Numbered from the stretch's first letter, positions 20,656 to 31,975 are shown. The stretch is 64,000 nt of DNA from Shinisaurus crocodilurus (GCA_021292165.1 CM037880.1:214224942-214288941), one strand, 5' to 3'. Translations and numbers: made by a program. The notes: a model not told the origin generated them from the sequence alone.

Positions 20656-21893
20656 CTGAAGGATCACCACAATGCAACACATTATTGCAGGCCTCACTTC
20701 GATATTACAATTTCAACGATAACAACGAAGGTCATTACCTTGGCTGGTCCATAGAAATTTGAAATAAAAACAATCATTACATTCCCCCCCCCCCCTTACT
20801 GAACTGTTCCAAAGGTTTTAGATGGAAGAGATTCATTGATGCTCTGTAGCTACAATTTCGGTGTTGTGCCTCTCAGTCTTTTTGCATGTTTATTCAGTTG
20901 CACTGAGTTCAGTGGGGCATACTCCGAAGGAACTGTGCATAGGATTGCAGTCTTAGGAAGCCTGCAATCTGAGGAAGAAGGAAGACTTAGGAAGTTTGGG
21001 GGGGGGCTGCTCGGAAGCCCCCAGACGTGAGGCTTCTGAGATTCCTCTGCCCTGCTGGGCTGAAGCCTGCAGGGCCGGAGGAATGGCAGAGACAATCTTT
21101 GCCTCCCCCCACCCTCTGGTGGTTGATTATTATTATTTTTTTGCTAGATGGGAATGAGTCTCAGGATAAATCATATCCTGGCATCTCCAGTCTTCTCCCC
21201 GTCCCGCCCGCTGGAACACCCCCTTTCCCCCCTCTCTGAGGTTGATTTTTGTGATGGGGTGGGGGCAGTTCTCTGGCTCCCCCTTCCAAGGTCGGAGTGC
21301 TGTCTCCAGCCTCGGAAGGGGTTTTCCCAGCCATCCTATGGTGCCTGGGTGAGCATCCCATAGGATTGCTCTCTTAGAATATTTAACCTATGTGGTAGAA
21401 GAAAGTTCTCCATTCTTCAGTTCAAAGTTCTAGGTGACCGCAAACCCATCACTTCCCTTTGCCCAAAGTCTCAGCGTGAAATTACCTTCGCCGCATCTCT
21501 CTATTTATTATGCTTTCCCCATTACATTCCCGAGAGGGAACTAGCTGTTACCATTCTTTTACAAATAATCAAATTAAAAATAGCCATTGTATTTTCTATA
21601 TATAGCAAAAGGCCAGAGCAGTCTCAGTTCATCTGCATTTTTTCTCAGTCTTACCAACAAGAGACATAACCTACTGAAGGAAGTGATTATTGGCCCTTTG
21701 CCATTGGTCCGTTTGCAGGAAACGGACCAATGTGCACTCTCTTGCAGACTGCAAAATCTGAGAACTGCATACACCTCTCAGTACTTCTGAGAAGCTTAAC
21801 ATCTGGGTTGTTGATGCATGAATCTTGCTTGTGTCTAGGGTGAAACTGCCATGGGTGGCCCCTTTTCAAGGATGAGAGAGGTTGTGACATTTG
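20656..21893. other. anonymous sequence with one repeat piece
   Basis: The segment 20880-20958 (cagtggggcatactccgaag, then gcataggattgcagtctt) is a piece of an interspersed repeat related in wording to the pB ends. A C-run lies at 20784-20795. No gene is recognised in the remainder. Confidence 0.5.
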
Positions 21894-21899
21894 GCCCAT

Positions 21900-21920
21900 G
21901 ATGATGATGATGATGATGAT
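21900..21920. repeat. (GAT)7 microsatellite
   Basis: Seven GAT units followed by an AT step. Confidence 0.9.
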
Positions 21921-22106
21921 ATACATATTCCGAATTTCAAGAGATACCACACATGCAAAAGGGCATGATATGCAGTTAGCCACATTTTATATTTATGCCA
22001 CATTTATATTAAAAAGTATGCTGATGTTTACAAAAAATAATCATCATCATAAATCCAGCAAAAACACAATTTAACACAATAGTAATTGTGAATAATATGG
22101 GGGGGA

Positions 22107-22276
22107 TTTCATAGATTTCATAGATCATAGAGTTGGAAGGAACCTACAAGGCCATCGAGTCCAACCCCCTGCTCAATGCAGGAAACTAGAGGAGGGGTCT
22201 CCCATCCAAGTCATAACCAGGCCTGACCCTGCTTAGCTTTCCACGCTCAGACAAGCTGAGCCAGCGTGAGCCACAG
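22107..22276 (-). mobile_element. 5S-SINE, complete
   Basis: On the minus strand the 5S-like head (agctaagcagggtcaggcc and acttggatgggagacc) is followed by the CR1-like tail and atctatgaaatc repeats. Confidence 0.92.
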
Positions 22277-22289
22277 GATCAGTAATGAT

Positions 22290-22620
22290 CATTAAAGGCA
22301 GCAGCCACCAATCAGAAATATTGGTTTAAACTTGTTGTCTAAACAATAAAAGCATTGGCAGATCTCAAGCCTGCCTGGGAGGGTGTTCCACATACTGGGT
22401 GTCACCACTGAAAAGGCCTTATCCCTAGTTACCACCTGCCTGAAGGCAAAGGAATCCATAGAAGGAGTTATGCAGCAGATCCTAAATTTCAAGCAGGTTC
22501 ATATACGAGAAGGTGTCTCTTCAAGTACCCCTGTTACAAGCCATCTAGGGTTTTAAAGATCAAAAGCAGTGTCTTGAAACACAGTGGAGGTGAGTTGAGA
22601 CTCTCTTGTGAACAAACTGA
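22290..22620 (-). mobile_element. L2-type 3' end remnant
   Basis: The minus strand encodes TRDKAFSVVTPSMWNTLPG, matching the C-terminal motif RAFSVAAPTLWNSLP seen in the L2 copies at 49680 and 53860. The rest is 3' UTR-like. Confidence 0.7.
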
Positions 22621-22803
22621 TGTGTTCCACTTAATGAGCTAACTGTCGTTTCTGAGCCAGGTGAAGTTTCTATTCATCAGAGCCATCCCCCGTGTATAAC
22701 ACATTGCAGGAATTTAGTCATGCATGACACACTGCTGAATTTACACTTCCATTAAGGTGAGAACCAGGCTATCCAGACTGTGCACCACCATTGACATTAG
22801 TGA

Positions 22804-23135
22804 CCGGGTTCAGACAACACTCAAGGGTTGAGTATGGGTTGAGTGTGTGTTGTCATTGAACCATGGGCTATTGCTCTAACGTGGGTTGTCGTGTTGTCTG
22901 AACCCAGCTGCACTAACAAGCCATGGCTTGTTAACCATGAACAACGCACGACGAGAGCCCATGGTTTGTTGTCGGGTTGTGAACTGTGGGTTGTTCACCA
23001 TGGTTTGTTATCTCGGCTGGGTTCAGACAACACGATAACCCGTGTTTCAATGATGACAACCCACAGTTCAATGACAACCCACACTCAACCCATACTCAAC
23101 CCTTGAGTGCGGGTTATCGTGTTGTCTGAACCCAG
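22804..23135. mobile_element. family C foldback, long form
   Basis: Each end is itself a small palindrome of roughly 105-117 bp: 22804-22907 and 23019-23135, both with gggttcagacaac at one side and gttgtctgaaccc at the other. The central 110 bp carries ccatggcttgttaaccatg. Short single-palindrome copies such as 36290-36388 look like one end on its own. No target duplication is preserved. Confidence 0.82.
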
Positions 23136-23172
23136 TCATTGTGTCCATATCCATGTTTGCAACACATCACGC

Positions 23173-23407
23173 ATATTTATTGATTTATTATATTTATGCC
23201 CTGCCTTTTTTCCTTTTTACAAGGAACCCAGGGTGGCTTACATAATCCTCCTCTCCATTTTATCCTCACAACAACCCTGTGAGGTAGGGTAGGCTGAGAG
23301 TCAGTGACTGGCTCGAAGTCACCCAGTGAGTTTCATGGCCGAGCAGGGACTAAAACCCGGATCTCCCAAGTCCCAGTCCGACACTCTCACCACTACGCCA
23401 CACTGGA
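23173..23407 (-). mobile_element. T1 tRNA-SINE, complete
   Basis: The head on the minus strand is ccagtgtggcgtagtgg with a B-box-like region, the body is as in 7884-8299, and the 3' tail is ataaatataataaatc. Confidence 0.92.
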
Positions 23408-23465
23408 TCTCATATGACAACTGATCAGCACTGCCAGTCAACATGGGCCTTCAAGGTCCCATACG

Positions 23466-23775
23466 CAGGGGTGAGGAACCTCAGACCCAGGGCCAAATGC
23501 AGCCCTCCAGGTCTCCTCAGAGGGCCGTGTCCCCTTCCCCTTCCCCCCCATCCACCAATTGTTTAGTGGTTTTCCTGCTTTTGTGCAGTTTTCCCCCCAT
23601 GCCAAAAGATTAAAATGCCTCTCCTAAGGATTGGTTATACTGGCAATAAGAGCTTGAAGCTACAACATCCTGGTATTTTGGGTGTTTTTACCTCACCCCT
23701 TTTGCCTTTGGCCCCTCCCCCCCACTGGGATGCGGCCCACGAGAGCATATCTGAAACAGAATTCAACAGCCTTGC
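23466..23775 (+). mobile_element. family F hAT-like element
   Basis: It starts caggggtgaggaacctcag. The inside matches 6381-6750. The right terminus is deleted, but ccatac occurs at both borders (23459-23464 and about 23774), possibly the remnant of a target duplication. Confidence 0.78.
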
Positions 23776-24505
23776 CATACAGGTTTTCTACCAATAGGCC
23801 GCAGAATTGACTTCACTCGTGTTTTATGGATGCAGCAGGAGTCTCCCATCAGGGCTGAAGAAGATGGCTGGTGCAGAGTGATGGTTTAGAACCATTGATT
23901 GAGGGTGCAAATAGTTTGGACGCTGAAAAAGTCTCTCTCTCTTCTTAGGAAATACATTAGAGCCACTGAAAGCTTCATTTCAGGAGCTGATGATGATACC
24001 CAGAGCAAGTGGGAAGAAAAAAAAATCTGCTTTAAAATAACCAAAGGTCGCTGCGAAGAAGAGAATTAAACTGCCTTTGAAACACAGAGCTGCTGTAATA
24101 CCATTTTTGGCTGAGTGCAATAAACGTGGATGTTTTAGATTTAAGATGGCAAAGCACAAAGTGGTGGAATTCATCACAGAAAGCTGAAGCCTAAGAAAAA
24201 GATTACAATATAGCTTGCGGGGGGGGGGCGGGTTTCTCTATGTAAGAGAGAACCCAGCACCCTCTGCATTAGCATCTAAGGCAAGTATTCAGCACATTTC
24301 ACTGCAAGCAAATCCCCAGATGAAAGCTGGAGCCGAGAAGCAAGCAAGGGTCAACTACATTGCAGGGAGGGAAAAAAAGAGATCAACTTATAATGTGATG
24401 AGAGGACCAAAAACGTATTTCATTTTTCCTCGGTCGGTCGGCACAACATTAACTGTCCCTCCCTCTTCTGTGTGGTTGTGTGAGGCCCCCATTTTAAGGA
24501 TGTTT
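23776..24505. other. anonymous sequence
   Basis: About 23930-24180 is AT-rich, non-repetitive and without a convincing frame. A G-run lies at 24219-24229. Confidence 0.5.
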
Positions 24506-24672
24506 CCTGGCTTACGCTGGCTCAGCTTGTCTGAGCGTGGAAAGCTAAGCAGGGTCAAGCCTGGTTGTTACTTGGATGGGAGACCCCTCCTCTAGTTTCC
24601 TGCATTGAGCAGGGGGTTGGACTCGATAGCCTTGTAGGCTCCTTCCAACTCTATGATCTATGAAATCTATGA
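24506..24672 (+). mobile_element. 5S-SINE, complete
   Basis: The 5S head holds gtggaaagctaagcagggtc and gttacttggatgggagacc, followed by the complete CR1-like tail and tctatgaaatctatgaaa. Confidence 0.93.
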
Positions 24673-24784
24673 AAACCCAACAGAGTGTCGGTCTGCTGCG
24701 GCAAAAAGACAGAGACCGGTCGCACATTGAATAATATAGAAATGTATGCCAGAACGAGCTGTGGCTGGCAAAGGAACATCAAAA

Positions 24785-24992
24785 GTTGCCTTATGCCAGG
24801 GTAGCCAAATTGTCCCATCTAGCCCAGTACTTGACAACCCTGAAGGACAGCATCTGTCCAAGGTGTCAGGTTGAGAAAAAGACTGGCATCTTCTGCTACC
24901 TGAACCTTTTAAACTGGAGATGCCGGAGGTTGAACTGGAGATCTTCTGCATGCAGAGCAGGAGCTCTACCACTGAGCTGTGGTCCAATCCCA
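24785..24992 (-). mobile_element. T2 tRNA-SINE
   Basis: On the minus strand the head has agctcagtggtagagctcc and a pair of tRNA-like boxes. The far end contains agatgggacaatttggc-type body sequence. Confidence 0.75.
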
Positions 24993-25092
24993 AACACGTG
25001 GTCCCTCTTCCCCTGGTTGCATGGGCTTGTCTGGGAATCGAATATACAAGCTCTTGCATCCAAAGCAAAAATCATTTCCCCTGGAGCAGTCT

Positions 25093-25134
<42 letters not shown>
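25093..25134. repeat. (ATC)14 microsatellite at a LINE 3' end
   Basis: ATC units, here the expanded GAT tail of the adjacent minus-strand element. Confidence 0.95.
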
Positions 25135-25136
<2 letters not shown>

Positions 25137-25251
25137 GCGATCACTCGTGACCGAGTAAGATTGTCTTCCAGGATTTTTATTTTTATTTTTTAATTACAAA
25201 AAGAAAGAAAAAAATTAAAAGGAGGAAATTCTAAAGAAAATAGTGTAGACT

Positions 25252-25665
25252 CTAGCGATAGGTCCGCAAGTGACTGCGGAGGCCAATTCTAGATCCACAC
25301 AGCTTCCCACAGTGAAGACACAGGTTACCAGATGGAAGATGGCCCTGTAAAGGATTCGTTTGACGTGCTTTTCGCTTAGCACGTTTCTCCCTTTCACCTT
25401 GCACTCGGGCTTCTTCAAAGTCCATGGAAACTTTGTGAAAGGCCAACCTCCAGTTAGATCGTTTATGGGCCAGAGCTTCCCAGTTTTCAATGTTTATATT
25501 GCATTTTTTTAGATTAGCCTTAAGAACATCTTTAAACCTCTTATACTGACCACCGATATTCCGCTTTCCATCCTTGAGTTGGGAATAAAGTAACTGCTTT
25601 GGGAGACGGCAGTCAGACATTCGAACAACATGACCGGTCCACTGAAGTTGGCGTTGAAGGATCAT
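25252..25665 (-). pseudogene. LINE C-terminal domain with C2H2-like finger
   Basis: An open stretch of 137 codons starts with LQWTGHVVRMSDCRLPKQLL, a motif found downstream of the reverse transcriptase in some vertebrate LINEs. Next come GQYKRFKDVLKANLKK, WEALAHKRSNWR and a basic linker. It ends with CLHCGKLCGSRIGLRSHLRTYR, a C2H2-type finger whose final His is Tyr in this copy. The copy at 49342-49443 keeps the His. The reverse transcriptase itself is not present. I am not certain of the clade. Confidence 0.82.
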
Positions 25666-25734
25666 TTTTTCAACGCTAGTAGCCTTTGCTTGAGCGACGA
25701 GGTCATTGTATCAAGGGGGTGGGGGTTGGAAAGT

Positions 25735-25775
25735 GTGTGTGCTGCACACACATGCATGCACACACACACACACAT
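25735..25775. repeat. (CA)n-rich simple repeat
   Basis: Interrupted CA/TGCA repeats. Confidence 0.85.
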
Positions 25776-25827
25776 GCAATAAAGTTTTCAGGAAATGGTA
25801 GACTCCTGAAATGTTGCCTTCTGGTGA

Positions 25828-26120
25828 GTTTATTTATTATTTCTTATTCGTATATATTTAATACATTTCTATACCGCCTTTCTGCTAAGGTGCCGAAGGT
25901 GGTTTACAATTTTCAAATGCTGGAACAACAAACAAGTATTACCCCCCCAAACCCAGACAAATACCAGACTATAGTTCTCACAGGCCAACTGAAGGTTTCT
26001 TCAGCAGCTGATGGCACGAGCTCCCCAGCCTGGGCTTCTCTTCTGCCTTCCCTCAGTAGCCCAGGGAAAGGGCTATCACCAACAGTCCTCTCAGGGCAGT
26101 GATGGTCTTTTCAAGAGTAG
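25828..26120 (-). mobile_element. L2-like 3' tail fragment
   Basis: ttatttattatttc followed by atttctataccgcctttctg resembles the complement of an L2 3' end. The rest is weakly matched. Confidence 0.5.
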
Positions 26121-26183
26121 ATGGCATAAGCTCTCCTGCCTGGGCTCCCAGTTGGGTCTATCATCCTTCCATCTTTAGAAGCA

Positions 26184-26309
26184 GTGGGGGCTGGTAGTGT
26201 GCCTACGCCAAGCTCGAGTATGAACCTTTAAGGAGCTAACCATGGTGCTGAACCCTAGGGCCAAACCAGGTTCAGCACCATGGATAGCTCCTTAAGAGTT
26301 CAGACTAAG
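26184..26309. mobile_element. family D, partial
   Basis: cagtgggggctggtag begins the piece, and aaccatggtgctgaac pairs with gttcagcaccatgg further on. The right terminus is replaced by family C sequence. Confidence 0.62.
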
Positions 26310-26538
26310 ACCTGGTGTGGATACACCGCCCGGGTCTTAGTCTGTTAACCGCAAACAACCCATGAAGAGAACCCAGGGTTTGCCGTCGGTTAATGAACTG
26401 CGGAGTGTTTATGGTTAATAAACCATGGTTTGTTAGCACAGCTGGGTTCAGACAACATGATAACCCATGGTTCAACAACAACCCATGGTTCAACAACAAC
26501 CCTTCATTATGGGTTATCCTGTTGTCTGAACCCAGCCA
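26310..26538. mobile_element. family C, partial
   Basis: It contains the central part and the right palindromic end (ctgggttcagacaac to gttgtctgaacccag). The left end is missing, joined instead to family D sequence. Confidence 0.75.
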
Positions 26539-26579
26539 ACTTAAGAGTTACGTGACATATGATGTAAAGTACTTCCTTT

Positions 26580-27519
26580 CAGGGATGGGGACTCGGACTC
26601 GAGGACTCGACTTGTGAGTCAGACTGAGTCCCCCCTCTGACTCGACTCGGACTTGAGTCCCAATATTTTTAATGGGACTCGAGACTCGACTCGTGACTCG
26701 AGACCAAGGACTCTTCAACATCCCTGGGCTGTGCCAGAAGGAGTGGAGAGGAGCGTTATTGCCGGCGAAGAGCGCATGGAAGCGAGGTGTGCCACTGCTC
26801 GGCCACTATGGACGGCTACCAGGAGTGCAGCCCCAACAGTGTGTCAAGATTTATTTTGATGTGTTGCGTACTTGGGAGAGGCAGAAGAAGGACCTGAGAT
26901 TACTCTGTGTGGCTGCTCTGAGTGTGTTTCTGGTTCCAGCAAGTTCATCACCAGTGGAGCGGGTGTTCAGTGAGGGTGGAATTGTGATGAGATCTCACCG
27001 TTCCAGAATGGGGGCCAAACATTTAGAAAAAATCATGTTCCTCAAATGCAACATGGATAAGTTTTAGGAAGTACAGCAAGTTTATTTTTTAAAATCATTT
27101 TTCTAAAATGCAACCTTTCAGACATTTTGGGTTTGGCTGCCTCTGCCTGCCTGTCTGGGGTTCCCAGCCTCCTCTGCCTGCCTGCTTTGGGGTTCCCTGC
27201 CTCCTCTGCCTGCCTGGTTATTTTGGGTTTTTCTGCCTGGTCTGTTCTTGCCAAAATCAGTTGCAGAGTTTTGAAATAAAAAGGCACACTTGTGCCTAAA
27301 ATTTATTTAAGCCACACATCTGAAGTAGCCTTATTTTGTTGGGAAAAAACCCCATTGATTTTAATAGGGACTCGTGGAGTCAGCTTTGGGAGTGACTCGT
27401 GACTCGTGACTCGTGAGTCACCATTTTGGACCAAGGACTCAGACTCGGACTCGAGACTCAGGTCCAAAGACTCGTGACTCGACTCGTGACTCGAGACCAA
27501 GGACTCTTCAACATCCCTG
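26580..27519 (+). mobile_element. family K hAT element with transposase remnant, perfect 8-bp target duplication
   Basis: Ends are cagggatg and catccctg, flanked by cttccttt at 26572-26579 and 27520-27527. Both ends are packed with ACTCG motifs, at least nine in the first 147 bp. Similar subterminal arrays bind transposase in plant Ac elements. The middle carries a hAT transposase C-terminus (26732-27067). Two shorter relatives lie at 34243-34924 and 42186-42863. Confidence 0.95.
26732..27067 (+). pseudogene. hAT transposase C-terminal (dimerisation) domain remnant
   Basis: hAT transposases cut and paste DNA elements with 8-bp target duplication. Their conserved C-terminus drives dimerisation. 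Here about 110 codons are open and end in TAG at 27065. They include RTWERQKKDLRLLCVAALSV and the family signature PASSSPVERVFSEGG, followed by RSHRSRMGAKHLEKIMFLKCN. The catalytic DDE core is absent, so the element could not move by itself. Codons upstream of 26732 come from the ACTCG end and are not transposase. Confidence 0.9.
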
Positions 27520-27542
27520 CTTCCTTTTGACTGTCCTGAATC

Positions 27543-28106
27543 TCGCACTATTCAACTACATTGCATGACCCTTTTGGGTTCCAGTATTATGAAAGAGCAA
27601 GAAAAGGTTCCCTGTGTCCACACTTTCTCCACACTGTGCATAATTTTATTAAACACCCCTATCATGTCTCCCCTTACTGGCCTTTTTCCTAAGCTAAAAA
27701 GCCCCAAACACTGTGAGCTCTTCTCCTAGGGAAGTTGCTCCAAGCCGCTTGATCATTTTGGTTGCCTTTCTCTGCACATTTTTTCCAGCTCTTCAAGATC
27801 CTTTTTGAGGCGTGGTGACCAGGACTGCCCCCCCCCCTGTATTCCAAGTCTGGTTGCACCATCGATTTGTGTAAAGTCATTATGACACTGGCAATTTCAT
27901 TTTCGATCCCTGCCCCTAATGATCCCTTGCATGGAATTTGCCTTTTTCACACCAGCCGCACACTGGGTTGACATTTTCATCCAGCTATCATCCACCCAAG
28001 ATCCCTTTCTTGGTCACTCACCTCCAGCTCACACCCCACCCCACCAGCCTGTGTGTCAAGTTAGGATTTTTTGCCCCAGTGTGACTCACTTTACATTTGC
28101 TTACGC
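27543..28106 (-). mobile_element. CR1-like fragment, C-terminal coding region
   Basis: On the minus strand the open piece 27689-27880 reads LHKSMVQPDLEYRGGGSPG, a decayed form of the ALVRPHLEYCVQFWAPH region at 16873-17739. The remaining sequence matches 51200-51590 and 63700-64000. A foldback element has inserted at its upstream end. Confidence 0.8.
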
Positions 28107-28243
28107 CAAGGCCCTCCAACCTTGGGTCCCCAGATGTTGCTGGCCTACAGCTCCCAGCATACCCAGCCTGCATGGATAATGGCAAGGGATTCTGGGAGCT
28201 GTAGTCCAGCAACACCTGGGGACCCAAGGTTGGGAGAGCCCTG
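28107..28243. mobile_element. family A-variant foldback MITE
   Basis: Arms caaggccctccaaccttggg and its partner, with loop region gcctgcatggataatgg. The flanks gcttacgc and ctctagtg do not match, so the duplication has decayed. Confidence 0.85.
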
Positions 28244-28245
28244 CT

Positions 28246-28808
28246 CTAGTGACTGTGCTATTTATCTTGCTAAAACCGTGCAGGTCTCAAGCTGATCTGT
28301 GTCTGGAATATGCCCAATGAGCCCCCAATGAGGCACTCTTGATTTCCCAGCAGAAGAGTGAGAGATGCATAATAAATAAATAAATAAAATGCATGGGACA
28401 TTACACATTTATTGGAGTCGCCCCCACGCAGTCCAACATCTCCCGGTCATGAAGGCAGTACTGAAGCAGGAATATTTATACCTCCCTTCCTGCCTTTTGC
28501 CAAAGTTTTCTGGATGCTAGAAAAAGGACTCTGACGTCAATGTCAAAGTAAACCAAAGAAGTCTGGCTGCCAGCGTATTGAGTTAGCACTCCGGAGCAAC
28601 AGAAACTGCTGGTTGACTCTGTGATCTGGAAGCAGGAGTTGGATTTTCTCAGCCAAGCCGTATAGGCAGGTAAGGATGGTGAACTTCCCTGGACAGAACA
28701 GGGCAAACAGTTGTGTCTGTGAAAGTAGGGGCTGGGATGGGCAGGGATGCTCTCTGGGGATTTTCTCTTTTAGAGATAAGCACTCGTAGGAAGGTAATTG
28801 AGTCAGTA
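28246..28808. other. anonymous sequence
   Basis: No gene or repeat is recognised apart from an aataaataaataaa patch at 28371-28388. Confidence 0.5.
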
Positions 28809-28810
28809 GT

Positions 28811-28865
<55 letters not shown>
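28809..28865. repeat. compound (TG)n(AG)n microsatellite
   Basis: About 13 TG units run directly into about 15 AG units. Confidence 0.97.
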
Positions 28866-28869
<4 letters not shown>

Positions 28870-29841
28870 CAAGGCTGGTGTATGTCCATTAAATGTGTTG
28901 TGTGCTCAACGGGGATGAAAAGATTTATGCAAGAGCTCATTCTATGGAATGAAACATGAGAATGCACAAGGGGGATAAAATGATCATAGCTTGTGCCCTA
29001 ATCCCGGAATGAGTTTGTGTTAAGAACTGCCACTAGTTCCCGTTGTATTGCTACCTCGAGATCCTAAAATCACAGCTTTTGGAGGAGGAGGAGGAGGAGG
29101 AGGAGGAGGAGGAGGAGGAGGATTGTGAGTAGGTAGCAAAACTTATAATCACTGCTAGGATAACTAGAAATTAGAAAACCTGTGAACAGTTGGCAGTTGC
29201 TGGCTGGAACTAGGGAACTCTGGCTTCCGCCTCCCAGATGATAAAACTGACCATTCGGATTAAATCTAAAGAAATTAGGGGGAATGTAATAATCTGCTTT
29301 GCGTGAAATGGACTTTATTTCTGAGAAGACTGCTATCATCAGGGTCAGCAGTCATGGTTTCAACCAGGCTTGCAAAGAGCCACAATGCTGATCACCTGTG
29401 ATGAGTTCCGATCTCCTCCAGGCGAGTGAAGGCCCTCAACATGCCATGCATGGCTACTACAGGTATGTCTGAAAAGGCAAGCTGTTACATTCTTTCTCTT
29501 TTTTTTGTCAGCTAAAATGTGTGGATTCGCTTGCAAAGTTGCTTTAACACTTGGGGGGTGACTCAAGGGTGAAATCTATCTAACTGAAATCTGGAGGTGA
29601 ATCTTTCTAACTGTGATTACATCATAATTGTTGTGGCTAATTGGTTTTTCATTGTTGTTGTTGTTAGACTAACAAAATACAGAGAGAGAGAACCAAAAAA
29701 AAAAAAGGAGAAATTGAACTGATTCATCGGTATCATTAATCAGTTGCTGATATTAAGGGGTTCTGATGCCCCCTCAACGTGTGGAAAAAATGTGGGAGGG
29801 GGAACATGGGGCTGCATAGGCGAGCACCACACCCTGCAAAT
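28866..29841. other. anonymous sequence with simple repeats
   Basis: A (GGA)n tract lies at 29082-29122, a short (TTG)n at about 29652-29667 and an A-run at 29694-29706. No gene is recognised. Confidence 0.55.
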
Positions 29842-30056
29842 GTGCCTATTTGTTTGTTTGTTATATTTATATCCTGCCTTTCCAACAAGGGGCCCAAGGC
29901 GGCTTACATAATCCTCCTCCTCCTCTCCATTTTATCCTCACAACAACCCTGTGAGGTAGGTGAGGCGGAGAGTCAGTGACTGGCCCAAACTCACCCAGGG
30001 AGCTCCATGGCCGAGCGGGGACTAGAACCCGAGTCTCCCCAAGTCCCAGTCCATCA
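29842..30056 (-). mobile_element. T1 tRNA-SINE
   Basis: The body and B-box region read on the minus strand. The extreme head is diverged, and the 3' tail is aacaaacaaacaaat. Confidence 0.88.
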
Positions 30057-30240
30057 CCCCCCTCACCCCCTCCAAAAAGGTTCTATGCATGTTCTGCTCC
30101 TCCATGGAAAGGGAGACCCCAGCCCAATCAGAGCCCCCCCCCCCGCTCACCTGGAGGAACTCTACACATTACATTGACACAAGTGAATAGCCCAGGAGTG
30201 CAGGAACTCCTTCAGCCCAAGGACCAGATTCCATTTCCAA

Positions 30241-30350
30241 GTTATGACTTGGATGGGAGACCCCTCCTCTAGTTTCCTGCACTGAGCAGGGGGTTGGACT
30301 CGATAGCCTCGTAGGCTCCTTCCAACTCTATGATCTACGGACCTATGAAA
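30241..30350 (+). mobile_element. 5S-SINE, 5'-truncated
   Basis: It begins gttatgacttggatgggag in the 5S-like region and continues through the CR1-like tail. Confidence 0.85.
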
Positions 30351-30351
30351 C

Positions 30352-30490
30352 CTTGGGGGGGGGGACTTATTCCAGTGGTGGGAGGGGCTGAAGGCCAAAG
30401 GGGCGGGGCCAAAATACCAAAAATGCCGGCACGTTTTCTCTTTTTAAAGCTCTTCTTACCACCGGCAGCTAGACCCCAGGAGAGGCCTAC
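30352..30490 (-). mobile_element. family F fragment
   Basis: ccagtggtgggaggggctg and ggccaaaataccaaaaatg match family F on the minus strand. Confidence 0.62.
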
Positions 30491-31975
30491 CAACCAACCT
30501 TTTAGGATTGAGTGGAGGGGAGGGGGATTTTACCAAAGCCAGGAAACCAACAAGCAAACGACTGCGCAGAACCAAGCTGTCTCTGCCCTGAGCAGAGGTC
30601 ACGTAGGCATTGGTGTGTGTGTGTGTGTGTGCGGGGTGTGTGTACCTGGACTGGCTTTCTCTCCACACAATGGTTGCTTGGGGGGGGCGCAAGGGAAGGA
30701 GTCATGGCCATGTGGCGAACTCATGAGGGCTGGATTTGGCCCTACCTACACCCCTGGTATAGCCCTTTCTGATGTGCTCCAAATGCACCGCTGGAGGGGA
30801 AATGTGGCTGCGGCACACCTTGGTGGGAGAGTGTGAGGCCAGCACATGAGGCCCTGTGATGACAAACACACACACACACCACACACACACCAGACACGCC
30901 CATTGTCACACTCCATCTCTGTACACGCTTTGAGTTCGAGGAACAGGGTCCAGCACAGGAGAACCGTGTTGGATCATGAGGCTGTGTCGGGAGCCACAGG
31001 GGTTGGCTGTGGTGAATCTGGACCAGTTGTTGCCCACTGGCACCCTGTAGTCATCGTTGCCCTGCAGACTCCCCAATTCACAGCACAGATTCCTACCCCC
31101 CCCCCCCCGGTCCAGGCTCGAAGGTCACCATGCAGGCAATCTCACCATTGCCCATCACCATGCAGGCAACCTCACATGTGACCCAGGGAGGGATCACGTG
31201 TGCAAACAGAGCCTCTGGGTGTGATCAGCCATTTGCAGGGGAGGGGGCAGCTTACCCGTGGGGGTATCTGTGTGGGGAGCAGGAGGGGCTTTGTGCCCCT
31301 TTCCGGCGTGTAATCTCCTATGCACAATGTACAAATCAGGCCTCAGTCACCGCGCCCGCCCGCATTTGCCTGTGTCGTTTACAGTAAGGGCACAACAATA
31401 TAAAAATGGAGCTGTAACAAACATGTGTCATGAGACGTGCGGAATCATTCACAGAGAGCTGCAAAGTGGATTCAAGTAAGATACACTTCCCGCTCTGCTG
31501 AAGAGCGAGGAATCCAAGAAACAGGGCTACGTGATTTGGGGCACAGTCTGATGGCTGGCTGTCCAGACAGAAAACATGCATAGGATTGCACCTTTGGTTT
31601 CCTTTGGACAGGAGACTCTACTGGAGAGACGTGGCATTTTTGTGATCCTTGTTTTACAAGCACAGCCTATTGGAAGTGAGTGGACTGCTAAAGTCCGGGA
31701 GCACTTTGTGGCATCTCTCTCTCTCTCCCCCCCCCACCAGACCGCGCGCCAGGTTCAGCTAATTCCAGCGGCAACCTCCCTGCTCCCAGGGTATCTCATT
31801 CCAAACACTTGAGAAATATCTACCCAGCTATCAGGCGACCATGTCCTGGCTATAGCTCACATGGATGAAGATTAGCCAGCTGTCCTGGATGATCAGCGAG
31901 CGAGCCACTGTGACTAGGGTGGCCGCTTATGGGTCGCCAAAAATACATACGGTCATGTGTATGTATACTGTAGAG
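30491..31975. other. anonymous sequence with simple repeats
   Basis: (TG)n at 30611-30635, (CA)n at 30866-30893 and a C-run at 31098-31109. A short piece at 31570-31595 (acatgcataggattgcacct) is half of a pB element. No gene is recognised. About 31379-31480 is single-copy-looking. Confidence 0.5.

Larger units (their letters stand above)
25090..25690 (-). mobile_element. non-LTR retrotransposon 3' end ending in (GAT)n
   Basis: On the minus strand a coding region (25252-25665) is followed by a short 3' UTR containing cactcgtgaccgag as its complement, and then a (GAT)14 tract. The same end, with a short GAT tail, is inserted at 49342-49536. Confidence 0.85.

Noticed and set aside
22804..23135. 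8-bp target duplication for family C
   Set aside because: Flanks of this copy do not match. Only 53310-54003 has a 7-bp repeat, beside a CA-repeat, which could be chance.
25093..25134. CRISPR-like or satellite array
   Set aside because: Uninterrupted triplets without spacers. It is the expanded tail of a LINE.
28107..28243. Matching target duplication for this foldback
   Set aside because: The flanks gcttacgc and ctctagtg agree only at the central TA, so I do not claim a duplication.
30330..30836. 168-codon plus-strand frame
   Set aside because: It starts in a 5S-SINE tail, crosses a family F fragment and a TG-repeat, and has Val-Cys runs from the repeat.
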